DNA of 64,000 nt from Rhizobium sp. 18055 (GTDB lineage Bacteria > Pseudomonadota > Alphaproteobacteria > Rhizobiales > Rhizobiaceae), in assembly GCF_902706285.1 (NCBI RefSeq), contig NZ_CACSKD010000015.1:86453-150452 (forward strand). Direction: 5' to 3'. The notes beneath the pieces were generated by a model, which made no database searches, was not told where the DNA came from, and was given only the letters and a program-made list of their open reading frames with translations. The translations under genes were made by a program, and so were the position numbers. Below, in pieces: positions 54,951-63,405 of this stretch. How positions within the stretch are numbered: the stretch's first letter is position 1; every line of letters begins with the position of its first letter.

Positions 54951-55804
54951 CGGCTCCCCCCGTTCTGATCGAAAAGTTCCCGGACCGAGATGTGGGGTCG
55001 GCCCGTCTCGGCCGCCCTGCGGACCTTGCGCTCAAGCACCGCCTTCAGCGGAATCTGGCGATCGAGCGCATCGTAGATGTCACGGCCGTCCATACAGATG
55101 AGCCGCTTGCCCGAGCCGAACGCAGTCAGCCCCTCGGCCGTGAAACCATTATAGCTGACGAAGAGTCCTCGCGCCCAGGCCGCCTTCTGTTCGAGCTTAC
55201 CGTGGAAAACGTGCAGATCGGCGACGCCGGTCGGCAACGAATGCCACTTCGCCTCGAAAAGGTAGGTCTCCTCGCCAAGCAGGAAGCTGCCATCGATCTG
55301 CTCGCCGGTGTTGCGGAATGGCTCTCGGGCAGTCAGACCCGCCATATCGAAGCTGCGCTTCAGGAAAGCCTCGAAAGCGTAGCCTCGCTCATGGGCTTGA
55401 AGCGATGCGACGGCCACGAGTTCGTCTCGCAACTCGGCGAGGAGACGCCAGTCGAATGCCGGCCGGGGAGCCTCACCAGCGCCATTGGAAGCATCTCCTG
55501 TCAGGCGCGCCAGAAGTGTCAGATACCGTCCTTCCGCGTTGACAACAGGATCCGGCTGACCTGTGCGCGAGAGGTATTCGCCGCGATGTTCCCAAAGCGC
55601 CCGTAGCGCGCGGATGGCCGTGGCGTCGTCGACTTTCTGGAGGAAGCAACGCAAGCGCTTGCCCTTTGATCCGCCGTGCTCGGCGTAGATCGGATCGTCT
55701 ATGTCGATGTCGAGTTCGGCAGCAAAGAATTGCGAGAAGCTCGAATCCGAAAAATCCAGTACGTAGCCACGCCCCCGTGCGAATTCGACGAGGTCCTCAA
55801 TCAA
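54947..55804 (-). CDS. Restriction-endonuclease-fold protein heading the Qat operon
   Basis: 285 aa with a C-terminal Mrr/PD-(D/E)xK-like nuclease domain: GYAFEAFLKRSF, then Asp171 in EQIDGSF and the E-x-K at 184-186 in LFEAKWH, followed by LFVSYNGFTAEGLTAFGSGKRLICMDGRDI. The N-terminal 100 residues (GYVLDFSDSSFSQFFA, SKGKRLRCFLQKVDD) form a separate helical domain I have seen in similar nuclease-like proteins. The listed start is TTG at 55804; conserved-looking residues (SIRSIDLRL) continue upstream in frame to an ATT at 55834 that has GGAGG six bases away. This fifth gene is not part of the standard Qat set. Confidence 0.8.
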   Translation of the reverse strand: MIEDLVEFARGRGYVLDFSDSSFSQFFAAELDIDIDDPIYAEHGGSKGKRLRCFLQKVDDATAIRALRALWEHRGEYLSRTGQPDPVVNAEGRYLTLLARLTGDASNGAGEAPRPAFDWRLLAELRDELVAVASLQAHERGYAFEAFLKRSFDMAGLTAREPFRNTGEQIDGSFLLGEETYLFEAKWHSLPTGVADLHVFHGKLEQKAAWARGLFVSYNGFTAEGLTAFGSGKRLICMDGRDIYDALDRQIPLKAVLERKVRRAAETGRPHISVRELFDQNGGSR

Positions 55805-55865
55805 CCGCAGATCGATGGATCGTATCGAGCTAATGAACGTCCTCCCCCCCCGAACACCAGTGTAT

Positions 55866-56903
55866 CTATTTGTTTACTGTTTCTTCCAGGACTGCAACTT
55901 TCGCAAGTATTTCATCGAATGGAGGCGGGCTCTCGTCGAACATCATTGGCGCCATCGCCCGATAGTCCGCCCGCAGGTCCTTGATGCGCGCCTCGCTCGG
56001 CAGAAGGCGAAGCGTGCCCGCCCGAGCAGTGTCGTAGTTCGCCCAAGCCGATCGGAAGAAGATCGCCTTGTGCTTGGCCACAGTGACCATGAGGTCGACG
56101 TCATTGGCGGCGGCCTTTCCCTCTTCGGTGTCGAGGAGCATGGCGAGATCATAATAGTGCCGTGAGAAATATTGCGGCGTCGCCGATTCCACAGGACGGT
56201 GCGCCTCGGCGTGCAGGGCTGTGGCTTTCTCCCAGAAGGTCCGTTGAGCCGCCAGAACGGTGACAATCGTATCAGGATGCTCGAAGAAATCCGCAAAATC
56301 TTCCGCCGCATACGGGCGGATCACCTTGTCTTCTGTCGGCCAAGGATCTCCTCGTGCCCCGAACTCCAGCTTCACGCGCGGCGTAATATAAGCCATGTTC
56401 GAATATTCTGCGGTACCCAATGCGGTTGGATACTGGAAGTTCACAGTTTGCCGGTCGGCGGCATCTATTTCCAGCGACCACTCGCCTTTTTTCGGTTCAC
56501 CCAGCTGCGCGATGATCACGGAGTGAAAGGCCGGAACCAGCTTTTCGGCGATATGCTGCTCGACATCGCTCACCAGCGCTTCGATGAGCTTGCTCGCCTG
56601 CTTCTTGCTGATGCCCTCCTGCTCGGGATCGCGATCACCCGTGTAACCGAGGTCGGCCCGATCGAAGGACAGGTCGATATCTTCGGAAAACCGGCGGATG
56701 GCGCCGAAGGCTTTGGAAAGCGACGTGCCACCCTTGAAGACGAGGGAGGCCGTAGCGTTATCCCGCAGTCCGAACAGCCGCCTCAGGGTCCAGCAAACCC
56801 AGAAGTCCTTTTCGATGATGGTGTTCGCGACGCCACGGGCAGCACCCGTCTCCCCGAAGAGGGCTGCCCGATCGCGAGATGGCAGAAGCGCCACCTTATC
56901 CAT
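55866..56903 (-). CDS. abiEii: AbiEii-type nucleotidyltransferase toxin
   Basis: 345 aa from ATG 56903, which overlaps the antitoxin stop by eight bases; the open frame upstream to 57092 lies inside the antitoxin gene. The polymerase-beta-like site is intact: FKGGTSLSKAFGAI (residues 57-69) and SEDIDLSFDRADLG (73-86), plus ISKKQASKLIEALV. AbiEii toxins transfer nucleotides to RNA targets and cause abortive infection, by family. Ends 62 bases before the endonuclease-like gene on the same strand, so the AbiE and Qat modules form one block. Confidence 0.92.
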   Translation of the reverse strand: MDKVALLPSRDRAALFGETGAARGVANTIIEKDFWVCWTLRRLFGLRDNATASLVFKGGTSLSKAFGAIRRFSEDIDLSFDRADLGYTGDRDPEQEGISKKQASKLIEALVSDVEQHIAEKLVPAFHSVIIAQLGEPKKGEWSLEIDAADRQTVNFQYPTALGTAEYSNMAYITPRVKLEFGARGDPWPTEDKVIRPYAAEDFADFFEHPDTIVTVLAAQRTFWEKATALHAEAHRPVESATPQYFSRHYYDLAMLLDTEEGKAAANDVDLMVTVAKHKAIFFRSAWANYDTARAGTLRLLPSEARIKDLRADYRAMAPMMFDESPPPFDEILAKVAVLEETVNK

Positions 56904-57525
56904 TGACGCCACCCGGGGCAGCGTTGGCGATCGAGACGAGCGTCGGACGCATCCAGGCAGGCGCTTGGATCGCAGTGGACGCGAGCGTCTTCTTGTCACT
57001 TGCCGATAGGCGCTGCGCCGCGACATGCATGACGTCTGCGGCCCGCACAGGTCCGACGTGGCGTAGTGCCTGTACGACTGTGCCAGCCGCACTGCCTGGG
57101 GCGATCAGATGCTTGGGCGAGGCGTGACGCAAATCCACCACGCGTTTGCCCAGCACGACGCGTCGTGAGGGGCCGTCAGTCAGATAAGTGCTCTTCGCGG
57201 GGACCTGTGTCGAGAGGCCGAGCGCATTCGCCGCCCGCGCACCAGCGATTTGCACCTGCGAGCCAGTCTCGCGCGCGAGCGCCTGGGCGACATCGTCTGG
57301 GGCCGGCGCGAGAGGACCAAGCTTCGGATGGATCTTCGGGAGATCGTATAGACCCCGTGCGAGCCGGCGAAGTTTGCCGCTCTTTGCCAATCTCGAAAGC
57401 GCCTGGTCCACGGCCGCGCGGCCGGCGATCCTCAAGAAATCACTAGGCGTGAAAACGCTACCTCGGCCGCCCGCGCGAGCGCGCTTCATGATCTGGTCCG
57501 GAACTGATGTCATGGTCGGTTTCAT
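56896..57525 (-). CDS. abiEi: AbiEi-like antitoxin (DUF6088)
   Basis: 209 aa. N-terminal winged-helix region: RGSVFTPSDFLRIAGRAAVDQALSRLAKSGKLRRLARGLYDLP, the pattern of AbiEi/DUF6088 antitoxins that neutralise AbiEii and repress their own promoter. C-terminal part includes ANALGLSTQVPAKSTYLTDGPS and LRHASPKHL. ATG 57525 abuts the palindrome at 57527-57556; an in-frame ATG at 57513 is the alternative. The transcript is probably leaderless. Confidence 0.88.
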   Translation of the reverse strand: MKPTMTSVPDQIMKRARAGGRGSVFTPSDFLRIAGRAAVDQALSRLAKSGKLRRLARGLYDLPKIHPKLGPLAPAPDDVAQALARETGSQVQIAGARAANALGLSTQVPAKSTYLTDGPSRRVVLGKRVVDLRHASPKHLIAPGSAAGTVVQALRHVGPVRAADVMHVAAQRLSASDKKTLASTAIQAPAWMRPTLVSIANAAPGGVNG

Positions 57526-57526
57526 G

Positions 57527-57556
57527 TGTCAGAAAATAGACTACATTTTTCTGACA
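57527..57556 (-). promoter_or_regulatory. AbiEi operator overlapping a leaderless promoter
   Basis: TGTCAGAAAA and TTTTCTGACA form a perfect 10-bp inverted repeat with a 10-base spacer, one base upstream of the antitoxin ATG. Read on the minus strand, TTGCAT - 17 bases - TATTTT makes a -35/-10 pair that the repeat covers, and the transcription start would fall at or next to the ATG. The arrangement fits autorepression by AbiEi. Confidence 0.65.
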
Positions 57557-57679
57557 TGCAAGCTCTAGCTAGAACGGATTTGGGCCTTAAGTCCCCATGG
57601 CATATTCGGCTGCTCTATGCTGGATATGATCTCGCGAAGGCAATCATCGGGGTCCGCGATCGCTTTCAGGAAACCCAGG

Positions 57680-59569
57680 CTATGCCGCGTTCTCCTGCCC
57701 TATTTGAGGTTTGATCCCGAGAGCACGCATTGAGTTGAGGATCACAGCCACATCGATCATTTCCTGGATGATCGCGCCCTGCACGGGAGTTATGAAGCCT
57801 AGGGCGGCAGCCATCATGCCAACAACCGACATACCAATACCCGCCACCACGCTTTCCATCGCAATTCGCCGGGAACGCTTTGCGATCTCGATCCCCGGCA
57901 GCAAGCGATCCAGATGATCGACGAGAAGAACGATATCGGCGGCTTCAGCCGAGGCAGCGGCGCCGCGAGCTCCCATCGCCACGCCTATGTCAGCAGCCGC
58001 AAGAGCCGGCGCGTCGTTGACACCATCCCCAACCATCATCACCGGCCCATTCTTTCGCTCAGCGACCACGAGAAGAACTTTCTGGTCCGGTGTCAGTTCC
58101 GATCTGACCGCATCCAGTCCAATTCCACTGGTTATATTTTCCGCGACCGCCCGCCTGTCGCCAGTGGCCAGCACGATACGGCCAATGCCCAGCCGCCGAA
58201 GGTTTGAGATAAGCTCTGCGGTTCCTGTCCGGAGTGCATCCGCCATGGTGATGTAGCCAGCGATTTTGTTATCGACAGCGAGAGCGACAACTACCGTACC
58301 TACATTCATGATCCGGCTCGCCACGGCCGTCGCGCCGACCTGTTGATTGACGAACGCAACTCCTCCCACCGTGACGAGGCGACCCGAAACTGTTCCGGAA
58401 ATTCCCTCTCCAGGACGCTCGATCACGTGATCCGGCACTGGCAGCATAACACCCTTGCGGCGCGCCGCCGTGACAATCGCCTGGGCCATCGGATGCTTTG
58501 ACGCTTGCTCGAGAGCCGCAGCGAAATACAAAACCTCGTCATCCGACATCCCATTATGTACTTCGGTGGACACGATCTGTGGACGTCCATCCGTCAAGGT
58601 TCCGGTTTTATCAAGAACGAGCGTGCCGATCTGTGCCAAAGCCTCCAGTGGCTTTGCGCCCTTGATAAGAACACCAAAATGGGCTGCACGCGAAAGCCCG
58701 GCCACCAGGGCGACAGGAACAGCGAGAATCAACGGGCACGGCGTTGCGACAACAAGCACCGCCACGGCACGGACCGGGTCACCAGTGAACCACCAGGCAG
58801 CGGTTGCCAGCGCTATCGTCACAGCAAGGAACAGCATGGAATAGCGGTCGGCCAACCGTGACATCGGCGCCTTTGATGCCTGTGCTGCTTCTACCAGCCG
58901 AACGATCCCGGCGTAGGTGCTGTCGGTCGCACGATGTCGAACATGCAGGTCAAAAGCCTCGCCCGCATTCGTCGATCCGCTCAGCGCCTCTTCACCACGC
59001 CCCAACTGCACGGGCATCGATTCACCCGTAAGGGCGGACTTATCGAGGATCGCGTGCTCGCTGTCGATGTAGCCATCTGCCGGCACGACGGCGCCCTGAT
59101 GGATCAACAGAAGGTTACCTGGTTCAATTTCGTCGAGTTCGACATCTTCAAGAGTGCCGTTCGCATGCCGTGTCGCAGTCCCGGGAACCCGCGACAGAAG
59201 TGCGCTCATTTCCCGCTTGGCACGACCCTCGGCAAAACTCTCCAGAAAGGTGCCGCCGGAATACATCACGGAGACGACAGATGCGGCGAGCGTTTCACCA
59301 AACACCAACGCTGCCGACATCGAAAGCGCCGCCACGATGTCCAGTCCGACTTCGCCTCGCCAAAGACTGCGAATGATCTCCACGACCAGCGCAATAAGGA
59401 CCGGAACGACACCGGTACGCCAAGCAAGCGTCGCTGCATCCGGTCTGTCGGCCGCGAAAAATCCCAGACCGCTCATGAGGCCGAGCATCGCAACTAGGAA
59501 CAACGCGGATTTCGCACGATCGTAGGTCAGAGAAAACATAGGTTTCTTTCGGCGCCACCTCAGCGGCAT
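57680..59569 (-). CDS. Heavy-metal P1B-type ATPase without metal-binding domain
   Basis: About 629 aa from ATG 59569; ATG 59539 and TTG 59614 are other starts. Membrane segments begin almost at once with no HMA domain. Core motifs: LDKSALTGESMPVQLG, transport motif ATPCPLILAVPVAL (CPL, not the CPC of copper pumps), LDKTGTLTDGRPQIV, SKHPMAQAIV and GDGVNDAPALAAADIGVAMG. The CPL signature resembles manganese/zinc or CtpC-like exporters, so substrate is open. It lies between the AbiE promoter and IS5 debris, with no regulator nearby. Confidence 0.85.
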   Translation of the reverse strand: MPLRWRRKKPMFSLTYDRAKSALFLVAMLGLMSGLGFFAADRPDAATLAWRTGVVPVLIALVVEIIRSLWRGEVGLDIVAALSMSAALVFGETLAASVVSVMYSGGTFLESFAEGRAKREMSALLSRVPGTATRHANGTLEDVELDEIEPGNLLLIHQGAVVPADGYIDSEHAILDKSALTGESMPVQLGRGEEALSGSTNAGEAFDLHVRHRATDSTYAGIVRLVEAAQASKAPMSRLADRYSMLFLAVTIALATAAWWFTGDPVRAVAVLVVATPCPLILAVPVALVAGLSRAAHFGVLIKGAKPLEALAQIGTLVLDKTGTLTDGRPQIVSTEVHNGMSDDEVLYFAAALEQASKHPMAQAIVTAARRKGVMLPVPDHVIERPGEGISGTVSGRLVTVGGVAFVNQQVGATAVASRIMNVGTVVVALAVDNKIAGYITMADALRTGTAELISNLRRLGIGRIVLATGDRRAVAENITSGIGLDAVRSELTPDQKVLLVVAERKNGPVMMVGDGVNDAPALAAADIGVAMGARGAAASAEAADIVLLVDHLDRLLPGIEIAKRSRRIAMESVVAGIGMSVVGMMAAALGFITPVQGAIIQEMIDVAVILNSMRALGIKPQIGQENAA

Positions 59570-59884
59570 GGAGAACGGTTCAGTCGTATACCTGTTGGGC
59601 CGTGGCTTAGACAAAGCCGTTCCTACGATACCGCAATAATCCCGCCTACATTGGACTTCGAGGCCAACGTCCAGTCAATGAACCTGCCAGGGCGCCAATA
59701 AATGCGATCGCCACTTTTGTGCGCATGCAGCAGGTCAAATGCGGTTGCGACCGGAGCGTCGGAAAATTTGGCGGAGCAAATATCTGTCCAATCGTCTGCT
59801 ACGAGGGCGTCCTGGCGATCATTTGCAGGCGTCAGGCGTCAAAAGTCTGCGCATTGCACCTACCGTGTCTGGCTTCATTCATGA

Positions 59885-60600
59885 TTAGATTAGGCCGATG
59901 ACTCTAACGACCTGATCCAAATCCTTTCTGCCGCTAATTTGACGGCAGGAAGGAAATTCAAGGGCTCCTTGTCCTATCGCGTGGCGATGGCTCTGAACTG
60001 TTTGAGTTTGTTGAAGAAACGCTCGACGAGGTTGCGCTGGCGATAAACCCACGAGCTGAAGGGAAAGCTTGCTTCCGATTGCTTTGACGGGAATGTTGGC
60101 CCAGGCCTGCTTGCGCTTGGCAAAGTCTCGGAGAGCGTTGCTATCGTAGGCCTTGTCCGTCAACACGATCGTGCCTTTGGAGATTTCCTGCAACGTTGGC
60201 TCGGCCATGAGCCCGTCATGGGCTTGTCCGGCGGACAAAGCGACACAGATCGGTCGACCATCGGCATATACGACGGCATGGATTTTGGTGGTCAGGCCGC
60301 CACGGGAACGCCCCATGCAGCCATCGTCTTGACCCCCTTTTTCCCGTGGCCGCATGTTGAGGAACGCGGACACAGGAACTGTCGACCATAACGATCTGGA
60401 ACATCCGCCCAGGTCGAACCTGTCCGGAACCTCCACAAGATGCCATCGAATACCCGCCGGCCGCCTACCCGAGGCACCCCACGCGGCTTGTTGGGCAACA
60501 AGGGCTGGATGACGGTCCATTCAAAATCAGTAAGATCAAACCGTCGACGGGTCATGAGAGGCCTCCCTATAACGGCCTCAGTGAATCAAAATCAGACCGA
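59885..60600 (-). mobile_element. Decayed IS5-family element
   Basis: Remains of an IS5/IS427-like transposase gene. The start is clear at 60555 (MTRRRFDLTDFEWTVIQPLL, then RGVPRVGGRRVFDGILW). After TWADVP the frame jumps: a shifted frame reads IVMVDSSCVRVPQHAATGKRG, and a further one GCMGRSRGGLTTKIHAVVYADGRP and TDKAYDSNALRDFAKRKQAWANIP. About 30 codons near residues 57-87 are deleted and more shifts follow toward 59930, so no functional transposase remains. Terminal repeats could not be identified with confidence. Confidence 0.8.
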
Positions 60601-60640
60601 TTTGCAAACCTGTTTATGAGTGCGGCCTAGACCAGCGCAA

Positions 60641-61081
60641 TCAGATGATGCCGTGCCTGCGAAGCTCGGCGTCCTCATCGCCAGTAATCCAGCCAAACAC
60701 CTTGCATCGACCATTGGCCAGGCGCGTTAAATACGCATTTGTGAAGTCGATCGCCTTCTGGCTTCCATCGCTGTCGTAGGTGGCCCGCCAGTCCACATGC
60801 ACAAGCGCGTGCATCGCGTCGATTTCCTCGGCACGCAACTCCACGACCTCGATCCGTTGAGCGCCGATTTTGCGATTGCGCGCGAAGCCAGTAGCAAGCG
60901 CCTTCTTGAAATCCTCGTCCTTCTTGCCGGCCATAACGCCTGCGGCAGAAGACCCAATAAATGCATCTTCATAAAGATCACTGATGGCGGCCATGTCCGG
61001 CTTGCCGGCGAGCGCCGCGTTCGTCTCACTCTCATAGCGACCAAAAAGGTCCCTAATTGCCTGCTCCATGGCCAAACTCAC
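60641..61081 (-). CDS. NTF2-like (SgcJ/EcaC-type) small protein
   Basis: 146 aa from GTG 61081; ATG 61069 is also possible. The pattern of an N-terminal helix (MEQAIRDLFGRYESETNAAL), an early W/Y-rich pocket segment (DLYEDAFIGSS) and C-terminal strands (DFTNAYLTRLANGRCKVFGWI) fits the NTF2-like/SnoaL-type fold used by SgcJ/EcaC oxidoreductase-like proteins. Function cannot be assigned. Not obviously part of an operon; it lies between the IS5 debris and the scpB gene. Confidence 0.6.
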   Translation of the reverse strand: MSLAMEQAIRDLFGRYESETNAALAGKPDMAAISDLYEDAFIGSSAAGVMAGKKDEDFKKALATGFARNRKIGAQRIEVVELRAEEIDAMHALVHVDWRATYDSDGSQKAIDFTNAYLTRLANGRCKVFGWITGDEDAELRRHGII

Positions 61082-61280
61082 TGAAATGCCCTTACCCGTT
61101 CACGCCTTTGAAGCTCAACGCATTCCGGCGTCGATGGTCTTATCGAACCAAAGCAGCACGCAGCGGTTTGCATGCCATTCCGATTTACGAGTTCACGGCC
61201 TGGTTCGCAAGAGAAGGAAATCGGAGCTTGCGCATTATTTCGCACCCGACAATGGTTCGTTCGCGACCGGCATGTCATCG

Positions 61281-61931
61281 CTAGGGGGAGGTGGCCCTGC
61301 TTAGCAATCCAGCATCCTCGAGTGCCTCAGTATCAGGTAGATCACGCAGAGCATCAAAGCCAAAGGCTGATAGGAAATACCTGGTCGTTACATAGGTGTA
61401 AGGTGCTCCGGGCGTCGGGCTGCGCGGCCCGGAGCCGATAAAACCCGACCCGCGCAAATTGCCGATCGTGTCGCGGCTGACTTCCCTGCCAAAGATCTTT
61501 GAGAGCTCGGCACGAGTGACCGGCTGGAAATACCCCACCGCCATCAACACCATCGCCTCGAACTCCGAAAGCGCCGCATCCCCTCCCCTTGTTGGCGCCG
61601 AGGAAGCCCGGATGGTTTCGGCGAACCGCGGTCGTGTTCGGTGCTGCCAGCCGCTGGCGACCGACACCAACTCGTACGGCCGGTCTCGCAGCTCCTTGAC
61701 TAGATCGTCGATCAGCAGATCGATGCTGCAGTCTTTGCCGACCACCCGTGCCAGCGTCTCGCGGCTGACCGGCTCGGCCGATGCAAAGATCACGGCCTCG
61801 ACCCGCAGCATCCATTCGCGCCAGCGCATCTCCGGCGGCAAGTCTTCCAGCTCCCGATCGTAGAGCACGTCTTGCCGATCTTTCGGAGCACGTCGACTGC
61901 TCTTGGTTGCGCTCGTCCCCGCCATCGTCAC
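61281..61931 (-). CDS. ScpB-like protein of an accessory element
   Basis: 216 aa with the tandem winged-helix layout of ScpB, the kleisin-associated subunit of the SMC-Scp complex: WREWMLRVEAVIFASAEPVSRETLARVVG, LSEFEAMVLMAVGYFQPVTRAELSKIFGREVSRDTIGNLR and GAPYTYVTTRYFLSAFG. No smc or scpA gene is present, so it may hijack the host complex or have another role. It overlaps the DUF1403 gene by four bases (ATGA) and the two probably act together. Confidence 0.85.
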   Translation of the reverse strand: MTMAGTSATKSSRRAPKDRQDVLYDRELEDLPPEMRWREWMLRVEAVIFASAEPVSRETLARVVGKDCSIDLLIDDLVKELRDRPYELVSVASGWQHRTRPRFAETIRASSAPTRGGDAALSEFEAMVLMAVGYFQPVTRAELSKIFGREVSRDTIGNLRGSGFIGSGPRSPTPGAPYTYVTTRYFLSAFGFDALRDLPDTEALEDAGLLSRATSP

Positions 61932-62881
61932 AAACCAAAGATCCGGAAGGCGGAACGCCCGGACAATTCACGCAACGCCTCAAAGCCTTCGAGCCGTTCG
62001 AACAGGCGGTTCGCCGCCCAACGGGATAAGTTGCTGCCGGGCACCGATGCCGGCAACGCGTCTTCGTTCAGCAATCTCTGGATGACGGGCTTCGCACCCT
62101 TGGTGCGAAGCTTCGGCGCCACGGCGAGTAGCCGTGCGGCACGGCGATCGATTTCGACCGCTGAGCGCAGGGCCGCGTCAACACCATCGACCAGCGCCAG
62201 GCAGATCGCTTTTGGATAAGCCGGCTCTCCCGGTCGGACGCGTCCCCTGCCGCCGATCGTCCGGAAGGCCGGCCCAAAACGTTCGGGCAACAGCAGCGGT
62301 ACCGGTTTCGGCCAGTTCAGTTTTCGCGAGAGCACGACGTCTGCCAATCCAAGCGCCAGCACCTCGGCGTCCGGGCGAGCGGTTGCGCTGGCCGATATCA
62401 GATCGGCCAGCGCAAGGGGTGGCGCGCGCCCGGACTGTATCGCGGTATCGACAAAATCAGGGGCTGAGGCAAGAGCATCGTCCCAGCGGATCCCCACCAA
62501 CACGCAAAGCTCCTTAACGAATGGCAGGGTGATTGTCCCGGATTGGCGCGTCAGCAATCGTGTGGCCAGAAACAGCTTTCCGGCCGGGCCGGTATCGTCG
62601 CCTGCTGCCGTCAGCAGGACAGCGTCACGCAACGCGTGTTCGTCCTCGTTGCGGCCGAGCATCTTCGCGGCGACGGCGGCTGATTTGAGGGCAAGTCGAT
62701 CGCGCCAGCAACCGAGCCATGGCGGATCGGCGCGGATCAAATCGTCGAGGGATTTCAGAGCGATACCAGCGGCGAAGGCAGCGTCGATCTCGCAGGTGTT
62801 GCGACCACGCGGCAGAGCCCAGCCCGGCAGGCGGGGCGACCAAGCGGGAGCCGTTGATGCGGAGGGCGCGAGCGAATCCAT
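61928..62881 (-). CDS. DUF1403 protein paired with ScpB
   Basis: 317 aa, Ala/Leu-rich and helical, without a known catalytic motif. The start (SPRLPGWALPRGRNTCEIDAAFAAGIALKSLDDLIRADPPWLGCWRDRLALKSAAV) and length fit DUF1403, a family of unknown function found on alphaproteobacterial plasmids and islands next to scpB-like genes. It starts at ATG 62881, five bases after a short inverted repeat, and ends within the scpB start, so both are cotranscribed. Confidence 0.8.
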   Translation of the reverse strand: MDSLAPSASTAPAWSPRLPGWALPRGRNTCEIDAAFAAGIALKSLDDLIRADPPWLGCWRDRLALKSAAVAAKMLGRNEDEHALRDAVLLTAAGDDTGPAGKLFLATRLLTRQSGTITLPFVKELCVLVGIRWDDALASAPDFVDTAIQSGRAPPLALADLISASATARPDAEVLALGLADVVLSRKLNWPKPVPLLLPERFGPAFRTIGGRGRVRPGEPAYPKAICLALVDGVDAALRSAVEIDRRAARLLAVAPKLRTKGAKPVIQRLLNEDALPASVPGSNLSRWAANRLFERLEGFEALRELSGRSAFRIFGL

Positions 62882-62885
62882 GCGC

Positions 62886-62912
62886 TAAAGTGTAGATCAT
62901 GTGCGCACTTTA
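62886..62912 (-). promoter_or_regulatory. Possible operator of the DUF1403-scpB operon
   Basis: TAAAGTG (62886-62892) and CACTTTA (62906-62912) form a seven-base inverted repeat around 13 bases, just upstream of the DUF1403 start. Its position in the presumed promoter suggests a repressor site. Arms are short, so chance is possible. Confidence 0.3.
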
Positions 62913-62957
62913 AGCCAGAAATATTGCCTTGAGCCGCACGCCTTGTCGGGAATAAAT

Positions 62958-62988
62958 AACGTCCGATAAGATTGCATTATCGGACGTT
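62958..62988. other. 12-7-12 inverted repeat, putative recombinase core site
   Basis: AACGTCCGATAA and TTATCGGACGTT are perfect 12-base inverted arms around the 7-base asymmetric spacer GATTGCA. Two recombinase-binding arms around a 6-8 base spacer is the standard layout of tyrosine-recombinase crossover sites, and an integrase gene starts 800 bases away. It lies in the divergent region between DUF1403 and vapB. It is unlikely to be a terminator because no gene transcribes toward it. Confidence 0.5.
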
Positions 62989-63150
62989 TTATGCTTTGTA
63001 GAGAAAAGGCCGTTTTCGTCGACCTGAACATCTTCCGCACTCATCAAGCGGACTGAGCAGCGTCAAATATCACACCTACGGACGTCGTGACCGGCGTCGC
63101 CGCAGCGGCCTCAGGTAGATTATAGATACCAAGGAACCTGGACACCTGCA

Positions 63151-63405
63151 ATGGCGCTAAGCATCAAAGATCCCGAGACCGAGAAACTTGCACGCGCGCT
63201 CGCCGCGCGCACCGGTGAAACCATCACGATTGCGACGCGGCGCGCGCTCGAGGAGCGCCTCAAGCGAATTGGATCACACGCGAAGAAGGATGCGCTGATG
63301 CAGGACATGGAGGCAATGCAGCGGCGCCTGAGCGCTTTGCCGATCCTCGATGATCGCAGTGCCGAGGACATCATCGGCTACGACGAAAACGGCGTCCCGA
63401 GCTGA
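63151..63405 (+). CDS. vapB: VapB-family antitoxin
   Basis: 84 aa: MALSIKDPETEKLARALAAR followed by the TGETITIATRRALEERLKRIG helix pattern of Rv0623-type VapB antitoxins, with the C-terminus expected to cover the toxin active site (LPILDDRSAEDIIGYDENG). The stop overlaps the vapC ATG by one base (TGATG). Neutralises VapC and, by family, represses the operon. Confidence 0.88.
   Translation: MALSIKDPETEKLARALAARTGETITIATRRALEERLKRIGSHAKKDALMQDMEAMQRRLSALPILDDRSAEDIIGYDENGVPS

Noticed and set aside
59719..59901. 60-codon Cys-rich frame between the heavy-metal ATPase and IS5 remnant
   Set aside because: Overlaps the decayed IS end, has no ribosome site, and its composition is like other shadow frames in GC-rich DNA.
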